From positions 1 to 64,000 of the forward strand of contig CAWAFE010000051.1 of assembly GCA_963781215.1 (NCBI GenBank): a DNA stretch of 64,000 bases, in the 5' to 3' direction. The stretch is from AP-15 sp963781215 (lineage in GTDB: Bacteria > Pseudomonadota > Alphaproteobacteria > ATCC43930 > CGMCC-115725). The translations under genes were made by a program, and so were the position numbers. Positions 9,959 through 20,418 of this stretch are shown in pieces. The notes beneath the pieces are model-generated. The model searched no databases, had not been told where the DNA came from, and saw nothing but the letters and a program-made list of their open reading frames with translations. Position 1 is the stretch's first letter, and the number at the start of each line of letters is the position of its first letter.

Positions 9959-11768
9959 CTATCCGACGGCATAGCCAAGGCTCTCGATCACCGGTGCGAG
10001 GATTGGAAGCACCGGCTCCAGATGCTTGAGGTACCGCCGATAGCGATAGAGAGAACGTTGATACAGCGGCTCCATTACCTGGGCATAGCTCGCAGTGCGG
10101 GCGTAGCGCCGATTTTCGTGGAAATGCAGACAGCGTGTGTTGAACGGTGCTCCCACGAAGTCCAGGATGCGGCGCGTCCCGGTTTCATGTTCGTTGACGA
10201 TGTCTTCGTACCTGACCGTCAGGTAACGCAAGGCCACCTCCCGGCGGTAGTGGTCTACGAGGTTCATCACGAGGGCGTAATGGCGCGCCGCAGCTTCAAG
10301 ATCGAACGCGCAGAGAAAAAGCCGTGCGTGAGGCTGTTGGAAACACACGGACAGCACGACGTCCAGCGGATGGCGCACCATATGGAGCAAGGGGGCGTGC
10401 GGGAACAGCAAGGCAATCAGGCCCAGATGCATCTCGTTCAGCGGCATCTTGTCGGTGAACCAGCTCACCCCCGGCTCCAGGATCCCGAGCTGCTGCACTT
10501 TCCGCAGATAGTAGTCGCGCAAATCGTCCAGACCTTGGCACTCATCGCCCATCCACAGCTCGGTCAGGGCTTCCGGATAGAGGAGCGGGCTCCCGAGCTG
10601 CCGCGGCATCAAGGTGACGATGTCCTGGATCAGCGGCAGCTCGTCGCCAGCGGCAATGCGCGGATGGGCCAACAGAATCTGCTCCATCAGAGTGGTACCA
10701 GAGCGCGGAAAGCCAAGGATGAACACGGGTCCCGCGATGTCTGTCCGCTCCTCCGCTCGCGGCAGCAAGTTGAGGCGTCCACGGACGAAGAAGCGCCGCA
10801 GGCGCTCTGCGAGCTGGCGCGCCTGGTCGGCCATATATGTCTTGCCGGTCAACTTGCGCATCAGCCGTTTGCCTTCGGCGAATGCAGCGAATGCTTCATC
10901 ATAGCGCTCCATCCGATCGAGCAGCCGGCCTTTTTCGAGAAGCTCGACGGGTCCAAGGCTGCCCCCGAGCCGCGCCATCCTGTCCAGGACCGCCAGCGCC
11001 TCGTCGTTGCGCCGCTGCCGTCCTAACACGACCGCCCGCATCAGCATCACAGCTGGATCCCTGGGGAAAGATAGTCCAGGCGGTCGAGCAATTCATCGGC
11101 CGCGTCGAGATTGCGGTCTGCCTCCTCGAGACGCGCCCAGCCCAGCAGCGTCTGCCGGGCGTCCGGCGCCGCTGCAACGGACTCCCGGTATAGTTGCCGC
11201 GCCTCATCCATCCGCCCTTGGGTCTTCAAGTTCCAAGCCAGGTTTGCAAGTAAAACGGGATCGCGCGCGGGCATAAGGTCCAGCGTGCGACGATAGTGGT
11301 GCTCGCCGATCTGCGGCCGGTGGGCCTCGGTCATCACCATGCCCATCAAATTGTGGGCCTGCGGATTTTGCGGCGCCAGGCGGACCGCATTCCGCGCGTG
11401 AACTTCGCCCTCGACATGTTGCCGTTTGCGAACAATAACATTGTCAGTTCATTTGTGGCGTAGAAATCGTTGGGGCTCAGCACGACGACTTGCTTGATCA
11501 GAGCCTGTGCTGCGGACGTATTCCCCTGCGCCTTGCGTATCTGGTACAGTATCGTCAAGGCGCCAGTGCATTTCGGAAATCGTTCGATCACGTCGAGGCA
11601 TAGACGCTCGGCAACCGTCACGAATTCGTCCCGGACGGCCTGGTCTGCCCGCTCGACTGCCAACGCAAGCTCGCGCGGCAATTCCTCCATCGCTGCTGTG
11701 GTCGTATCGAAGCCACAGCAATACTCCGTCCGAAGCCCACTATTGCACGCACAGAGTGCCGTCGGCAA
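9959..11768 (-). pseudogene. SEC-C/TPR/sulfotransferase fusion, copy 1 (two frame breaks)
   Basis: Three consecutive minus-strand frames (11768-11346, 11349-11047, 11050-9959) join into one protein of about 600 residues. It is collinear with the copy at 21154-22972. The N-terminus has a SEC-C-like zinc motif (CACNSGLRTEYCCG), the middle holds TPRs (HNLMGMVMTEA, LANLAWNLKTQGR), and the C-terminal 300 residues are a sulfotransferase domain with the PAPS 5'-phosphosulfate loop (ILGFPRSGTTLMEQ) and 3'-phosphate motif (RHPLDVVLS). Expected activity is transfer of sulfate from PAPS to a protein or glycan, with TPRs binding the target. It lies 137 bases upstream of giant repeat protein 1 and in the same direction. 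Frame shifts near 11400 and 11050 would inactivate it if real. Confidence 0.75.
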
Positions 11769-12148
11769 TCGAGTTATAGTGGCTCAATGATAGAGTGGTC
11801 GTTCGCCACCGATTGTTGAGCCTAGCCTATATCTTCCTTAGCTTTTTCGCAAGGCTTTGGTCCGCCGCGAAGAAGCAACAATGGAGGCGGCGACGCGCGG
11901 GGTCGACGGCGAGGTAAGGGATCCCGCCCGGCACCAGGGTCCCGAATTCGGTGCCGAAAGATGAGGGCAGCCTCAGCAAGCGTAGGGCGGAAAAGCGCAG
12001 CGCCTTCCGCCTGTTTACCTTGAGCGCGTCTCGAATGCTGGAGCACCTCCCGCCATGGGCACCGGCCTTCGTCGGTGTGGGTGCAGTCCACATTCGGCAA
12101 TTCTATGGTCGCGATCATCGGGGGCCGCCGCCCGCAATTCGCCAGGCG
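11769..12148. other. Intergenic region with a REP-like palindrome
   Basis: No convincing gene. It contains an inverted repeat, GGCGGAA (11986-11992) paired with TTCCGCC (12005-12011), of the kind dispersed in alphaproteobacterial genomes ('gcgtagggcgga...'). The short ORFs crossing it read through this palindrome and are probably not genes. Confidence 0.5.
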
Positions 12149-12442
12149 TCAGAAATTGGGCGAGCGGTCCGGCGGCGGGTCGGGCGGGGCGCCGTTGCCG
12201 GCGGGGGCAGCGGGGGCGGTGCGTTGCAGGACGCCGTCGCGCAGCAGGCGCTCGCGCAATGCGTCGAGCACGCCCATCGCATGGACGATGCCCTGGAGCG
12301 GGATCGCCAGGGTCAGCTCGGGGACGGCCTGGACCTCGCGGCCGCCGCCCGCCGGGGCGGCTTCGAGCCGCTCGAACTCGAGCCGTGCCACGCCATTGAC
12401 GACGCTGACTTCCTTCAGGCGGTCGCAGAAATATGTGGGCAT
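12149..12442 (-). CDS. Small conserved protein associated with the type I export genes
   Basis: 97 residues, starting MPTYFCDRLKEVSVVNGVAR. The N-terminal half looks like a compact beta-strand protein (VARLEFERLEAAP, then VQAVPELTLAIPLQGIVHAMGV), and the C-terminus is a Pro-rich tail. I recognise similar small proteins beginning MPTxYxDRLxEV next to HlyD/ABC export genes in alphaproteobacteria, but know of no function. It lies downstream of the adaptor and exporter on the same strand, separated by the GIY-YIG gene. The strong N-terminus and codon use support a real gene. An accessory role in type I export is inference only. Confidence 0.6.
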   Translation of the reverse strand: MPTYFCDRLKEVSVVNGVARLEFERLEAAPAGGGREVQAVPELTLAIPLQGIVHAMGVLDALRERLLRDGVLQRTAPAAPAGNGAPPDPPPDRSPNF

Positions 12443-12535
12443 GGGTCATGGTCCGTTGGTGGTTGGGGGTGCTTCATTGAAACAGCGGCTGCAAGGCTAC
12501 CTTGCTCGCAGGGTGCCCGCAGAAACGCGGCATCG

Positions 12536-12615
12536 CTGGGTTCCCGCTTTCGCGGGAACGACGAACAGCGCGGGTTGTCGATTTAATCGTCGTCCCCGCG
12601 AAAGCGGGGACCCAG
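12536..12615. repeat. Pair of REP palindromes in opposite orientation
   Basis: Two copies of a REP-type hairpin, ttcccgctttcgcgggaa (12541-12558) and gtccccgcgaaagcgggga (12592-12610), lie head to head with flanking ctggg/cccagg and acgacga/tcgtcgt. This is a BIME-like arrangement. A third copy is at 12957-12990. Confidence 0.85.
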
Positions 12616-12645
12616 GGGCTGTCTCCGGCTCGAACCGGGCGAGAG

Positions 12646-12941
12646 CTAGCGGAGCAGCTCGTCGTAGAGGTCCCGCCATTCGGGATTGTGCGTTCGATCA
12701 GCTCCAGCTTCCAGGCCCGCCGCCACTTCTTGACCCGCTTTTCGCGCTGGATCGCATCGGTCATGGTCTGGTGGAGCTCGACGAGCACCAGCCGGTGCAC
12801 GCCGTAGTCGCGCACAAAGCCGGGCGCGGCGTCGGATCGGTGTTGCCAGACTCGGCGGCGAAGATCGCTGGTGACGCCGACGTAGAGCGTGCCGTTGCGT
12901 CGGCTCGCCAGGATATACACACAAGGACGCTTTTCGAGCAT
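12646..12941 (-). CDS. GIY-YIG nuclease-domain protein (frame break near C-terminus)
   Basis: A small GIY-YIG protein of the YhbQ/UPF0213-like group: CVYILASRRNGTLYVGVTSD holds the Y-I-L and Y-V-G halves, followed by LRRRVWQHRS and FVRDYGVHRLVLVELHQT. The typical end (LIER, NPEWRDLYDELLR) is present, but in another frame. One base is missing near 12690, so the +0 frame runs on to 12474 through REP sequence, giving an artificial tail. Coordinates given here end at the family-like stop at 12646. It sits between REP copies at both ends. It is a single-domain protein, possibly acting on DNA or RNA hairpins; its role is unknown. Confidence 0.75.
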
Positions 12942-12956
12942 TTCGCGACCGACGGT

Positions 12957-12990
12957 CCTGGGTCCCCGCTTGCGCGGGGACGACGAATAT
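12957..12990. repeat. REP palindrome, third copy
   Basis: cctgggtccccgcttgcgcggggacgacga, a hairpin with the same core and flanks as the pair at 12536-12615, just upstream of the GIY-YIG start. The GIY-YIG gene is thus flanked by REPs. Confidence 0.8.
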
Positions 12991-13021
12991 GATCGAGCGC
13001 CAGCTCATCGGCCACGCCTCG

Positions 13022-14437
13022 TCACGGCTCGCGCAGGCTTTCGTCGATGACGCGGGTGATCGGGTTCAAAACGTAGTGCAGGATCGAGCGGCGGCCGACC
13101 TTGATGTCGGCGACGAGGCGCATGCCAGGGCGCAATTCGAAGCCTTCGGGCAGGTTGCGAAACTTGGTCTCGGTCAAGGCGATGCGGCCGCGGTAGTGGA
13201 TCGGGCTCTGCCGCATCTGCGTCTTGAGCCCGGGGGCGGTCATGTCCTCGGCGGTCTCGCGGGCGCTACGGTCCTCGACCGTGTCCGGGGTCAAAGTCTT
13301 CAATTCGCCATAGGCGAGGCCGTGCTGCTGCCACGGCAAGGCTTCGAGCTTGACCGTCACCGGGTCGCCGATCTTGAGGCGCGCCACGTCGCGGGTGTCG
13401 ATCTCGACCTCGGCGACGAGCGGCACGTCGGCCGGCACCAGCCGGATCAAGGGCTCGGCCTCGCGCACCACCGCCCCCTGGGTGCGCGCCGCGAGCTCCA
13501 AGACGGTGGCGTCGCGCGGCGCCTTCAACACCGCGAGCTCGTGGCGCAGCCGCGCCTTCGACAGCCTCGCCGCGGTCGTGTCGCGGTCGCTGCGGGTCTG
13601 CGCCATCTCCTCGGCGAGCTTGCGCTTCCATTCGTCGACAAAGGCTTCGCGGTCGGCGACGGTCTCGGCGATCTCTTGCGCCAATTTCCGCTGCTCGCCG
13701 AGATTGGTGCCGAGGCGCGATTCGAGCTCGACCCGGCGCTGGCTCGCCTCGATCAGCTTGAGCTTGGAGGCGAGGTCCCTTGCTACCAGCTGCTGATAGA
13801 TGCCCTCCGCCTGGGTCGAGAGCGCGATCTGGCTTGCGAGCCCCTTGGCCTCGGTCTTGTGCGCCGCGAGATCGGCCTGATACTCCGCGGCCTTGCCCTC
13901 GGAGGCGGCGATCCGGGCGGCGTATTCGTCATGCCGCTTGCGAAAGATGTCGCGCTGGGTTTGCTCCTCGTCGTTGGCGCGCTGCGGCTCGTAGACGCCG
14001 CCCGCAAGTTCGGCCTCGATCCGGTCGTAGGCCGCCTGGAGGTTGCGCAATTTGGCGCTGAGCTCGTCCTCGTCGGCCCCGGCGAAGGTCGGGTCGAGGG
14101 TCGCCAATACCTGGCCGGCCTTGACCTTCTCGCCCATCTTGACGGCGATCGAGCGGACGACCGAGGTTTCGAGCGGCTGGATCACGATCTCGCTGTCGCT
14201 CGTCACAATGCGGCCGTTGGCGCCGACCACGACATCGACCTGGGCGAGCCCGAGCGTGAGTGCCGCGGCAACGATCAGCCCCGCCATCAGCCAAAGCACC
14301 AGGCGGCGCTTCGGCGGCGCCGCCAGCACGCTCTGGAAATCGTAGTCGATCAGCGCGCGCGGCGCCGGGGTGGCGTCGTTGGCCGGTTGAGAGGCAGGCG
14401 CGGGAGGGCCGCTCGGGGCTGCCGTGGTGTCGGTCAT
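13022..14437 (-). CDS. HlyD-family type I secretion membrane-fusion protein
   Basis: 471 residues. Order: a Pro/Ala-rich cytoplasmic tail; one membrane segment near residues 48-68 (LVLWLMAGLIVAAALTLGLA); a first biotinyl-lipoyl half (GRIVTSDSEIVIQPLETSVV); a long coiled coil about residues 120-290; a second lipoyl half (LKAPRDATVLELA); and the HlyD C-terminal signature (LRPGMRLVADIKVGRRSILH). It bridges the inner-membrane ABC exporter to an outer-membrane TolC-like channel, which is not in this window. The ATG at 14437 lies 14 bases after the exporter's stop codon, so the two are co-transcribed. The frame is open far upstream (to 16156), but only as antiphase reading of the exporter. Confidence 0.92.
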   Translation of the reverse strand: MTDTTAAPSGPPAPASQPANDATPAPRALIDYDFQSVLAAPPKRRLVLWLMAGLIVAAALTLGLAQVDVVVGANGRIVTSDSEIVIQPLETSVVRSIAVKMGEKVKAGQVLATLDPTFAGADEDELSAKLRNLQAAYDRIEAELAGGVYEPQRANDEEQTQRDIFRKRHDEYAARIAASEGKAAEYQADLAAHKTEAKGLASQIALSTQAEGIYQQLVARDLASKLKLIEASQRRVELESRLGTNLGEQRKLAQEIAETVADREAFVDEWKRKLAEEMAQTRSDRDTTAARLSKARLRHELAVLKAPRDATVLELAARTQGAVVREAEPLIRLVPADVPLVAEVEIDTRDVARLKIGDPVTVKLEALPWQQHGLAYGELKTLTPDTVEDRSARETAEDMTAPGLKTQMRQSPIHYRGRIALTETKFRNLPEGFELRPGMRLVADIKVGRRSILHYVLNPITRVIDESLREP

Positions 14438-14451
14438 CGCCGCCCGCCCCG

Positions 14452-16536
14452 CTATTGATAGACCCGCGCCTGCTGGCTCCACAGCTGGTTGTACGGCAGG
14501 CAGCTGCGCAGCAGGGAATCGTGCGGGCCGACCTGCACCAGGCGGCCCTGGTCGACGACGATGATCGCGTCGGCGCGGGCGACGAACGACAGGCGGTGGG
14601 TGACGATGACGATCGTGCGGCCGCGGGCGATGCCCGAGAGATGCTGCTGCACGATCGCCTCGCTCTCCGGGTCGAGCGAGCTCGTCGCCTCGTCGAACAC
14701 CAGGACCGGCGGGTCGTGGATCAGCGCGCGGGCGATCGCCAAGCGCTGGCGCTGGCCGCCCGAGAGGTTGGCCGCACTCTCTTCGAGCATCGTCGAATAG
14801 CCGTGCGGCAGCCGCTGGATGAACTCGTGCGCGCCGGCGACCTGTGCCGCCCGCACCACCTCGTCGAGCGAGGCCGCGGGCTTGGTGATCGCGATGTTCT
14901 CGCGCACGGTGCCGCGGAACAGAAAATTCTCCTGCAGCACGACGCCGATCTGGGTGCGCAGATGGGCAAGGTCGAGCTCCTTCAGATCCTGGCCGTCGAT
15001 CTTGACGAGCCCGGTCTGCGGCCGGTAGAGCCCCTGCAGCAGCCGGGTCAGTGTCGTCTTGCCGGAGCCGCTGCGACCGACGATGCCGACCATCCGGCCG
15101 GGCTCGACCACGAACGAGATGTCCTTGACCGCCGGGGTCGCCGAGGCCGGATAGTGGAAGGTTACGTCCTCGAACTCGATGTGGCCCTTGATGCGGGGCG
15201 CCAACTGCCCGCTCGCCGGCTCGGGCTTGGTCTGCATCAATTGCGCGAGCAGCTTCAGCGAGAGGACCGCCCGCTGGTAGTCCTGCATCAGGGTCGAGGC
15301 GTGGATCAGCGGCTGCGCCAGCCGCAGCCCCAGCATGTTGAAGGCGACGAGCGCGCCGACCGTCATCTGGTCGCTGAGCACGAAGAGCGCGCCCAATGCG
15401 CCGATGCCCACACTCATGCCGCGTTCGAGGCTCATCACGACGCTGCGGGCGCGGGCCGCGGTATGGTCGAGCGACAGCATCTTGGTCGCCGCCTCGTCGG
15501 TGTAGCGCCGCCAGCGCAGCATCGAGCGCGGCTCCAAGGCCAGGGTCTTGATCGTGTCGATGCCGTTCAGGATCTCGAACAGAAACCCCTTGCGCCGGCC
15601 TTCGATCTCGTTGACGTCGCGCAGTTTGACGCGGAACTCGCGCGACATCACCGCGAGCGTGACAAAGGCGATGGCCGAGACGGCGAGCACGATCAGGGTC
15701 AGTTGCCAGGAATAGATCAGCAATACCGGCACGAAGATGACGATGGCGAGGGAATCGAGAACCGTGTTGAAGAGCCGGCTCGCCAAAAACTCGCGGACGT
15801 TGTTGGCCTCCTGCAATTTGAAGGCGGTGACCCCGGACGGGTTGGCGTGGAAGAAATCGATCGGCAGTTTCAAGAGATGATCGATCGTGTCGTTGGCGAT
15901 CACGTGGTCGAGCTTGCGGGTGATGAAGGCCAACAGGTAATTGCGCATGTAGTTGAAGCCGCCGTCGAACAGGATCAGCACCGCGATGCCGGCGGTGATC
16001 GTGTAGAGCGTCGAAAACGCCTGGTTCGGCACCACCTTGTCGACCAGGATCTGAAAGAAGATCGGCACCGACAGCGCGATCAGGTGCATCGCGAGCGCGG
16101 CCACCACCACGTCGCGCATCAGCCGGCGCTCGGCGAACAATTTGGTGGTGAACCATGAGAAGCCGAATTTGCCGGTGTCCTCGCCGGGCGGGCGCGGGGT
16201 GACGATCAGCGCCTCGCCGCTCCAGGCGCGTTCGAGCTCGGCGCGCGCCAGGAAGAACACCTCGCCGTCGCGGAATACCGGGTCGCAGATCGCCGCTTCC
16301 TCGGCGCCGCCACGGCGCAGGCCCATCAGGATCACGGCATTTGTGTTATCGAGGATCAGCACCACCGGGTGGCTGAACGCGCGCGTCTGCAGGGCGGCCC
16401 AATCGAGCCGCGCCCGCTCGGCGTGCAGCCCGAACTCGCCGGCGAGCGCGGCCAGCCGCGGCACCGGCAGGGTCGGGTCGTCGATCGAGTTGCGGCGGCG
16501 GACGGCGCCGATATCGGCATAGACGCCGCTTTGCAC
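14452..16536 (-). CDS. HlyB-like type I secretion ABC transporter with C39-like domain
   Basis: 694 residues from a GTG at 16536. Order: N-terminal C39-like domain, six-helix ABC membrane domain (about residues 160-430), and nucleotide-binding domain with Walker A (GRSGSGKTTL), LSGGQ signature, Walker B (VLVFDEATSSLD) and H-loop (VTHRL). The C39-like domain begins before the GTG: the frame is open upstream to about 16730 and encodes ACETGLACLF, where peptidase exporters have a DCG-x-ACL catalytic Cys. That Cys is a Thr here, which marks an inactive C39-like domain as in HlyB-type exporters of RTX proteins. No ATG/GTG/TTG lies in that extension, so the true N-terminus may need a corrected frame. 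It exports unfolded substrates carrying C-terminal signals, presumably the repeat proteins beside it. Confidence 0.9.
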   Translation of the reverse strand: MQSGVYADIGAVRRRNSIDDPTLPVPRLAALAGEFGLHAERARLDWAALQTRAFSHPVVLILDNTNAVILMGLRRGGAEEAAICDPVFRDGEVFFLARAELERAWSGEALIVTPRPPGEDTGKFGFSWFTTKLFAERRLMRDVVVAALAMHLIALSVPIFFQILVDKVVPNQAFSTLYTITAGIAVLILFDGGFNYMRNYLLAFITRKLDHVIANDTIDHLLKLPIDFFHANPSGVTAFKLQEANNVREFLASRLFNTVLDSLAIVIFVPVLLIYSWQLTLIVLAVSAIAFVTLAVMSREFRVKLRDVNEIEGRRKGFLFEILNGIDTIKTLALEPRSMLRWRRYTDEAATKMLSLDHTAARARSVVMSLERGMSVGIGALGALFVLSDQMTVGALVAFNMLGLRLAQPLIHASTLMQDYQRAVLSLKLLAQLMQTKPEPASGQLAPRIKGHIEFEDVTFHYPASATPAVKDISFVVEPGRMVGIVGRSGSGKTTLTRLLQGLYRPQTGLVKIDGQDLKELDLAHLRTQIGVVLQENFLFRGTVRENIAITKPAASLDEVVRAAQVAGAHEFIQRLPHGYSTMLEESAANLSGGQRQRLAIARALIHDPPVLVFDEATSSLDPESEAIVQQHLSGIARGRTIVIVTHRLSFVARADAIIVVDQGRLVQVGPHDSLLRSCLPYNQLWSQQARVYQ

Positions 16537-16897
16537 GCCGAGCCGGAAGAGACAGGCGAGCCCGGTCTCGCAGGCAACCGTCGCCGCCGCCGCTTGCGAT
16601 GCCGCGGGCTCGGCTGGCGCGCCGGCGGCGTCGACATGCGGTGTCCGCCGGCCGCGGCTGTCGTCCGCCGATGCTCGCCAGCCGCGGCCGAGGGCGGCGG
16701 AAAGAGGCGGCGAGCCTCCCGGTGAACGGCATTCGGCCTCCCGTCAGCGTCCGTTGCAATCGAGCTGCCCAGGCGCGGCGCGCGCTTCAGGCGGCCCGGC
16801 AGGCGGTGACCAATTTATGACAATCGGTTGAATATATCAAGAAAGTGACGGCGACTATTACGATTCGTTAAGATTAGTCATACCTCGGAGGTCTGGC
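16537..16897. other. Region upstream of the export operon and end of repeat gene 2
   Basis: 16537-16730 is probably the N-terminal coding part of the ABC exporter (frame open, C39-like sequence, no start codon). 16800-16880 is AT-rich (for example 'tatgacaatcggttgaatatatcaag') and is the likely promoter region of the export operon. No other gene is seen. Confidence 0.5.
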
Positions 16898-19800
16898 TCA
16901 GGAGATGAAGAAGAGGTGTCCGGTGGGGTCGGGGTGGCCGGTCAGGGTGACGACGAGCTTCTCGGTGGCGGTGGTGCCGGCGGCCGAATAGAACAGATTG
17001 CCGTTGGCGGTGTCGTAGGCAAAACGCTGGGTGGTGGCGGTGAAGGCGCCGGTGGCGTTCTTGGTGAACAGCGCCAGCGCCGCCGGCAACGGCTTCGGCG
17101 TCGCGGTGGCACCGCTCAGGCCGAGGGCAAAGCCCGCATTGCCGAACGCGATCTGGTCGCCCGCTGCCGGGGTGAAGTCGGCGACCGTGTTGCTGCCGGG
17201 GGCGCTGAAGGCGAACTCGTCGGCGCCGGCGCCGCCGGTCATCGCCGTCTTGCCGGCGGCAAAGAACACGTCGTTGCCGAGGCCGCCCTTCAGCACATCC
17301 GCGCCGGTGCCGGCATGGACGACGATATGGTCGGCGGCCGGCAGGGTCGAGGCGTTGATCATATTGCCGCCGTTGCCGCCATTGACCCGGATGACGCTGC
17401 CGGTCACGCCGGTGAAGTTGCCGTTGCCGAGGGTCAGGCTGTCCGCCCCGCCATTGGCCAGCGTTATAGGTCTCGACCCCGCTGACCCCGCCCGCCGCCA
17501 CCGTGCCGGCGGTGGTCATCACCAGCTGTGTCGGCACCGGCGACGCCCGCGACCGTGTCGCTCGCCGCCAGCGCCGCTGCGGTGAAGTCGGAAGATGTCG
17601 TTGCCGGCGCCGCCGGTGAACATATCCGTGCCGGCGCCGCCGACCATCACCGCCCGGTTCGGCGCGGTCAAGGCCGACGCATTGACGGTGTTGCCGGCAT
17701 TGCCGCCAGTAACCCAGATCGAGGCCCCGGTCACCCCGGTGAAGTTGCGCGTTCGCCAAGGGTCAGGCTGTTCGCCCCGCCATTGGCCAGCGTATAGGTC
17801 TCGACCCCGCTGACCCCGCCCGCCGCCACCGTGCCGGCGGTGGTCATCACCAACTGGTCGCTGCCGGCCCCGCCCGCGACCGTGTCGGTCGCCGCCAGCG
17901 CTGCTGCGGCAACGCGGAAGATGTCGTTGCCGGCACCGCCAGTGAACATATCCTTGCCGGCGCCGCCGACCATCACCACCCGGTTCGCCCCGGTCAGCGC
18001 CGAGGCATTGACCATGTTGCCGGCCGCACCGCCGGTGACCCAGATCGAGGCCCCGGTCACCCCGGTAAAGTTGGCGTTCGCCAGGCTCAGGCTGTTCGCC
18101 GCGCCATTGGTCAGCGTATAGGTCTCGACCCCGCTCACCCCGCCCGCCACCACCGTGCCGGCGGTGGTCATCACCAGCTGGTCGGCACCAGCCCCGCCCG
18201 TCACCGTGTCGGTTGCCAGGAGTGTTGCGGCAGAGAATTTGAAGATATCGCTGCCGGTCCCGCCGACCAGCACCACCCGGTTTGCTCCGGTCAGAGCCGA
18301 GGCGTTGACCGTGTTGCCGGCATTGCCGCCATTGACCCTGATGACGCTGCCGGTTACGCCGGTGAAGTTGCCGTTGGCAAGGGTCAGGCTGTTCGCCCCG
18401 CCATTGGCCAGCGTATAGGTCTCGACCCCGCTGACCCCGCCCGCCGCCACCGTGCCGGCGCTGGTCATCACCAGCGTGTCGGCACCGGCGACGCCCGCGA
18501 CCGTGTCGCTCGCCGCCAGCGCGGCGACAGTGAACTCGAAGATGTCGTTGCCGGCGCCACCGGTGAACATATCCTTACCGGCGCCGCCGACCATCACCGC
18601 CCGGTTCGGCGCGGTCAGCCCCGAGGCATTGACCGTGTTGCCGGTGGTCCCGCCATAGACCGTGATCGAAGCGCCGCTCACCCCGATAAAGTTGCCGTTG
18701 ACAAGGCTCAGAGTGTTCGCCGCCCCATTGGCTAGCTCGTAGACCTCGACCCCGCTGACCCCGCCCGCCAGAACCGTGCCGGCCGTGGTCATGTTCAGAT
18801 GATCGGTGCCGGCTCCGCCCTTGACGATGTCGCTCGCGGCCAGCGCCGCCGTGGTAAAGCGGAAGACATCGTTGCCGGCACCGCCGGTGAACATATCCGT
18901 GCCGGCGCCGCCGACCATCACCGCCCGGTTCGCCGCGGTCAGAGCTGACGCATCGACGGTGTTGCCGGCGGTCCCGCCATAGACCGTGATCGAGGCGCCG
19001 GTCACCCCGGTAAAGTTGGCGTCGACGAGGGTCAGGGTGTTGGCCGCGCCGTTGGCCAGCGTATAGGTCTCGACCCCGCCGACCCCGCCCACCAGAACCG
19101 TGCCGGCGGTGGTCATCACCAGCGTGTCGGCACCGGCGCCGCCTGTCACCGTGTCGGTCGCCAGCAGCGAGGCGACGGAGAATTTGAAGATGTCGCTGCC
19201 GGCCCCGCCGACCGCCACCACCCGGTTAGCGCCAGTCAGAGCCGAGGCGTCGACCGTGTTGCCGGCATTGCCGCCGATCACTGTGATCGCGGCCCCGGTT
19301 GCCCCGGCGAAGTTCCCGTCCACGAGCGCCAGGGTGTTGGCGCCGGCGTTTGCCAGCTCGATGGTCTCGAATCCGATAAACTTGCTGACGTCGTCAGTGC
19401 CGAAGTGGGCAAACTCCGCACTGTCGGCTCCGAGCGAGCCATCGACGGTGCCGCTGAATATCGCCCCCGGTTCGACGATCAGCCGATCGTCACCACCGCC
19501 GAACCGTACCGCCGTGCCGTCGAGGCCGGCGATCGTCCCACCATTTGTTAGCGTGCTGCCTGACGAGCCGGAAAGGTCGATGCCGATCCCGCCCGAGATG
19601 CTGCCGAAATTCGTGATTCGACCAGTCCCGTATCCGATAAAGATGCCGTAGCGGCCGCCACGGATCACAGCTTTCGCCGCGTCGCCGCTCGTGCCATTGA
19701 TTATCGTGCCGCCGTCGAGCAGCCTCACCCCGCCGCCGTATTCGGCGGAGATGAATGATTTGATCGTCCCGGGGTTATCCACGGCAGAGAAATCGATTGC

Positions 19801-20418
19801 ACCTCCGCTCGTGATCGTGCCGTAATTCGCGACCGCGCCAGAAGCGCCTCCCACGACAACGCCCAATCCTCCCTCATCTCCAAAAATCAGCGCGCCCGCT
19901 CTGTTCGTGACCGTGCCGCCGTGGGCCAGGACGATCCCGTCTCCATATTCGTGGCGGAAGGCGCTGGCAATCGTGCCGAAATTCGTCACGGTGCCGGCAC
20001 CCGCCTGGCGTCCGATGTAGACGCCGGCACCCCCATAGCCAATGCCCGTGCCGAGGATCGACGCCTTCCCGGCATTCGCCGCACCGTTCGTAACCGTCCC
20101 GCCGGCATCCAAGACGACGCCGACTCCACCTTCGATCGCGCCGAAATTGCTCACCGTGCCGAGGGCGCCGCCGATGCTGACGCCGTAGTAGCCGCCGGAG
20201 ATCATTGCGCCGGTTGCATTGGTCGCGCCATTGGCGACGCTCCCGCCGCCCGTCAGACGGATACCGACGCCGAGAACCGTGCCGGCGCTCGTTGCTGAGA
20301 TCGTGCTGAGATTAGTCACGCTCCAGGCCTGGGCGGAGCCGCCATAGACGGCGGTGCCGGTGACCGTGACTTGGTTCGTGATCGTCGTCGGGTTATGAGA
20401 TAGAACGTAGGTCGGCAT
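16898..20418 (-). pseudogene. Giant repeat protein 2: beta-helix repeats + RTX-like repeats + T1SS-type C-terminus
   Basis: One 895-residue open frame (20418-17731) covers the N-terminal two-thirds. Further frames (17734-17519, 17407-16898) hold the rest, so at least two or three frame breaks are needed to join them. The N-terminal 330 residues are short autotransporter-like beta-helix repeats (GGTVTNGAANAG, GTVSNFGAIEGG, GVYIGRQAGAG). Then come about six 108-residue RTX-like units and a C-terminal domain (GGAGADEFAFSAPGSNTVAD, a hydrophobic HLFFIS end). There is no Sec signal peptide, as expected for type I secretion. It lies directly upstream of the exporter genes on the same strand. The likely role is a secreted or surface adhesin/matrix protein. 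The start at 20418 (MPTYVLSHNPTTITNQ) fits. Confidence 0.75.
17340..19360 (-). repeat. Tandem 324-bp units, array 2
   Basis: Anchors at about 17680, 18005, 18310, 18636, 18955 and 19252, plus a divergent unit at 17360. Some units lack the GGAGKDMFTGGAGN segment (for example at 18260 and 19200) and are about 24 bases shorter, a clean in-frame difference. The last two units near 17470-17760 contain frame-breaking single-base changes. Confidence 0.85.

Noticed and set aside
11827..12118. Overlapping 88-98-codon minus-strand ORFs
   Set aside because: They cross a REP-like palindrome and have no family look; treated as intergenic.
14260..16158. 632-codon plus-strand frame opposite the ABC exporter, and a 489-codon one opposite HlyD (12989-14458)
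   Set aside because: Antisense shadows; the minus strand encodes complete ABC and HlyD motifs.
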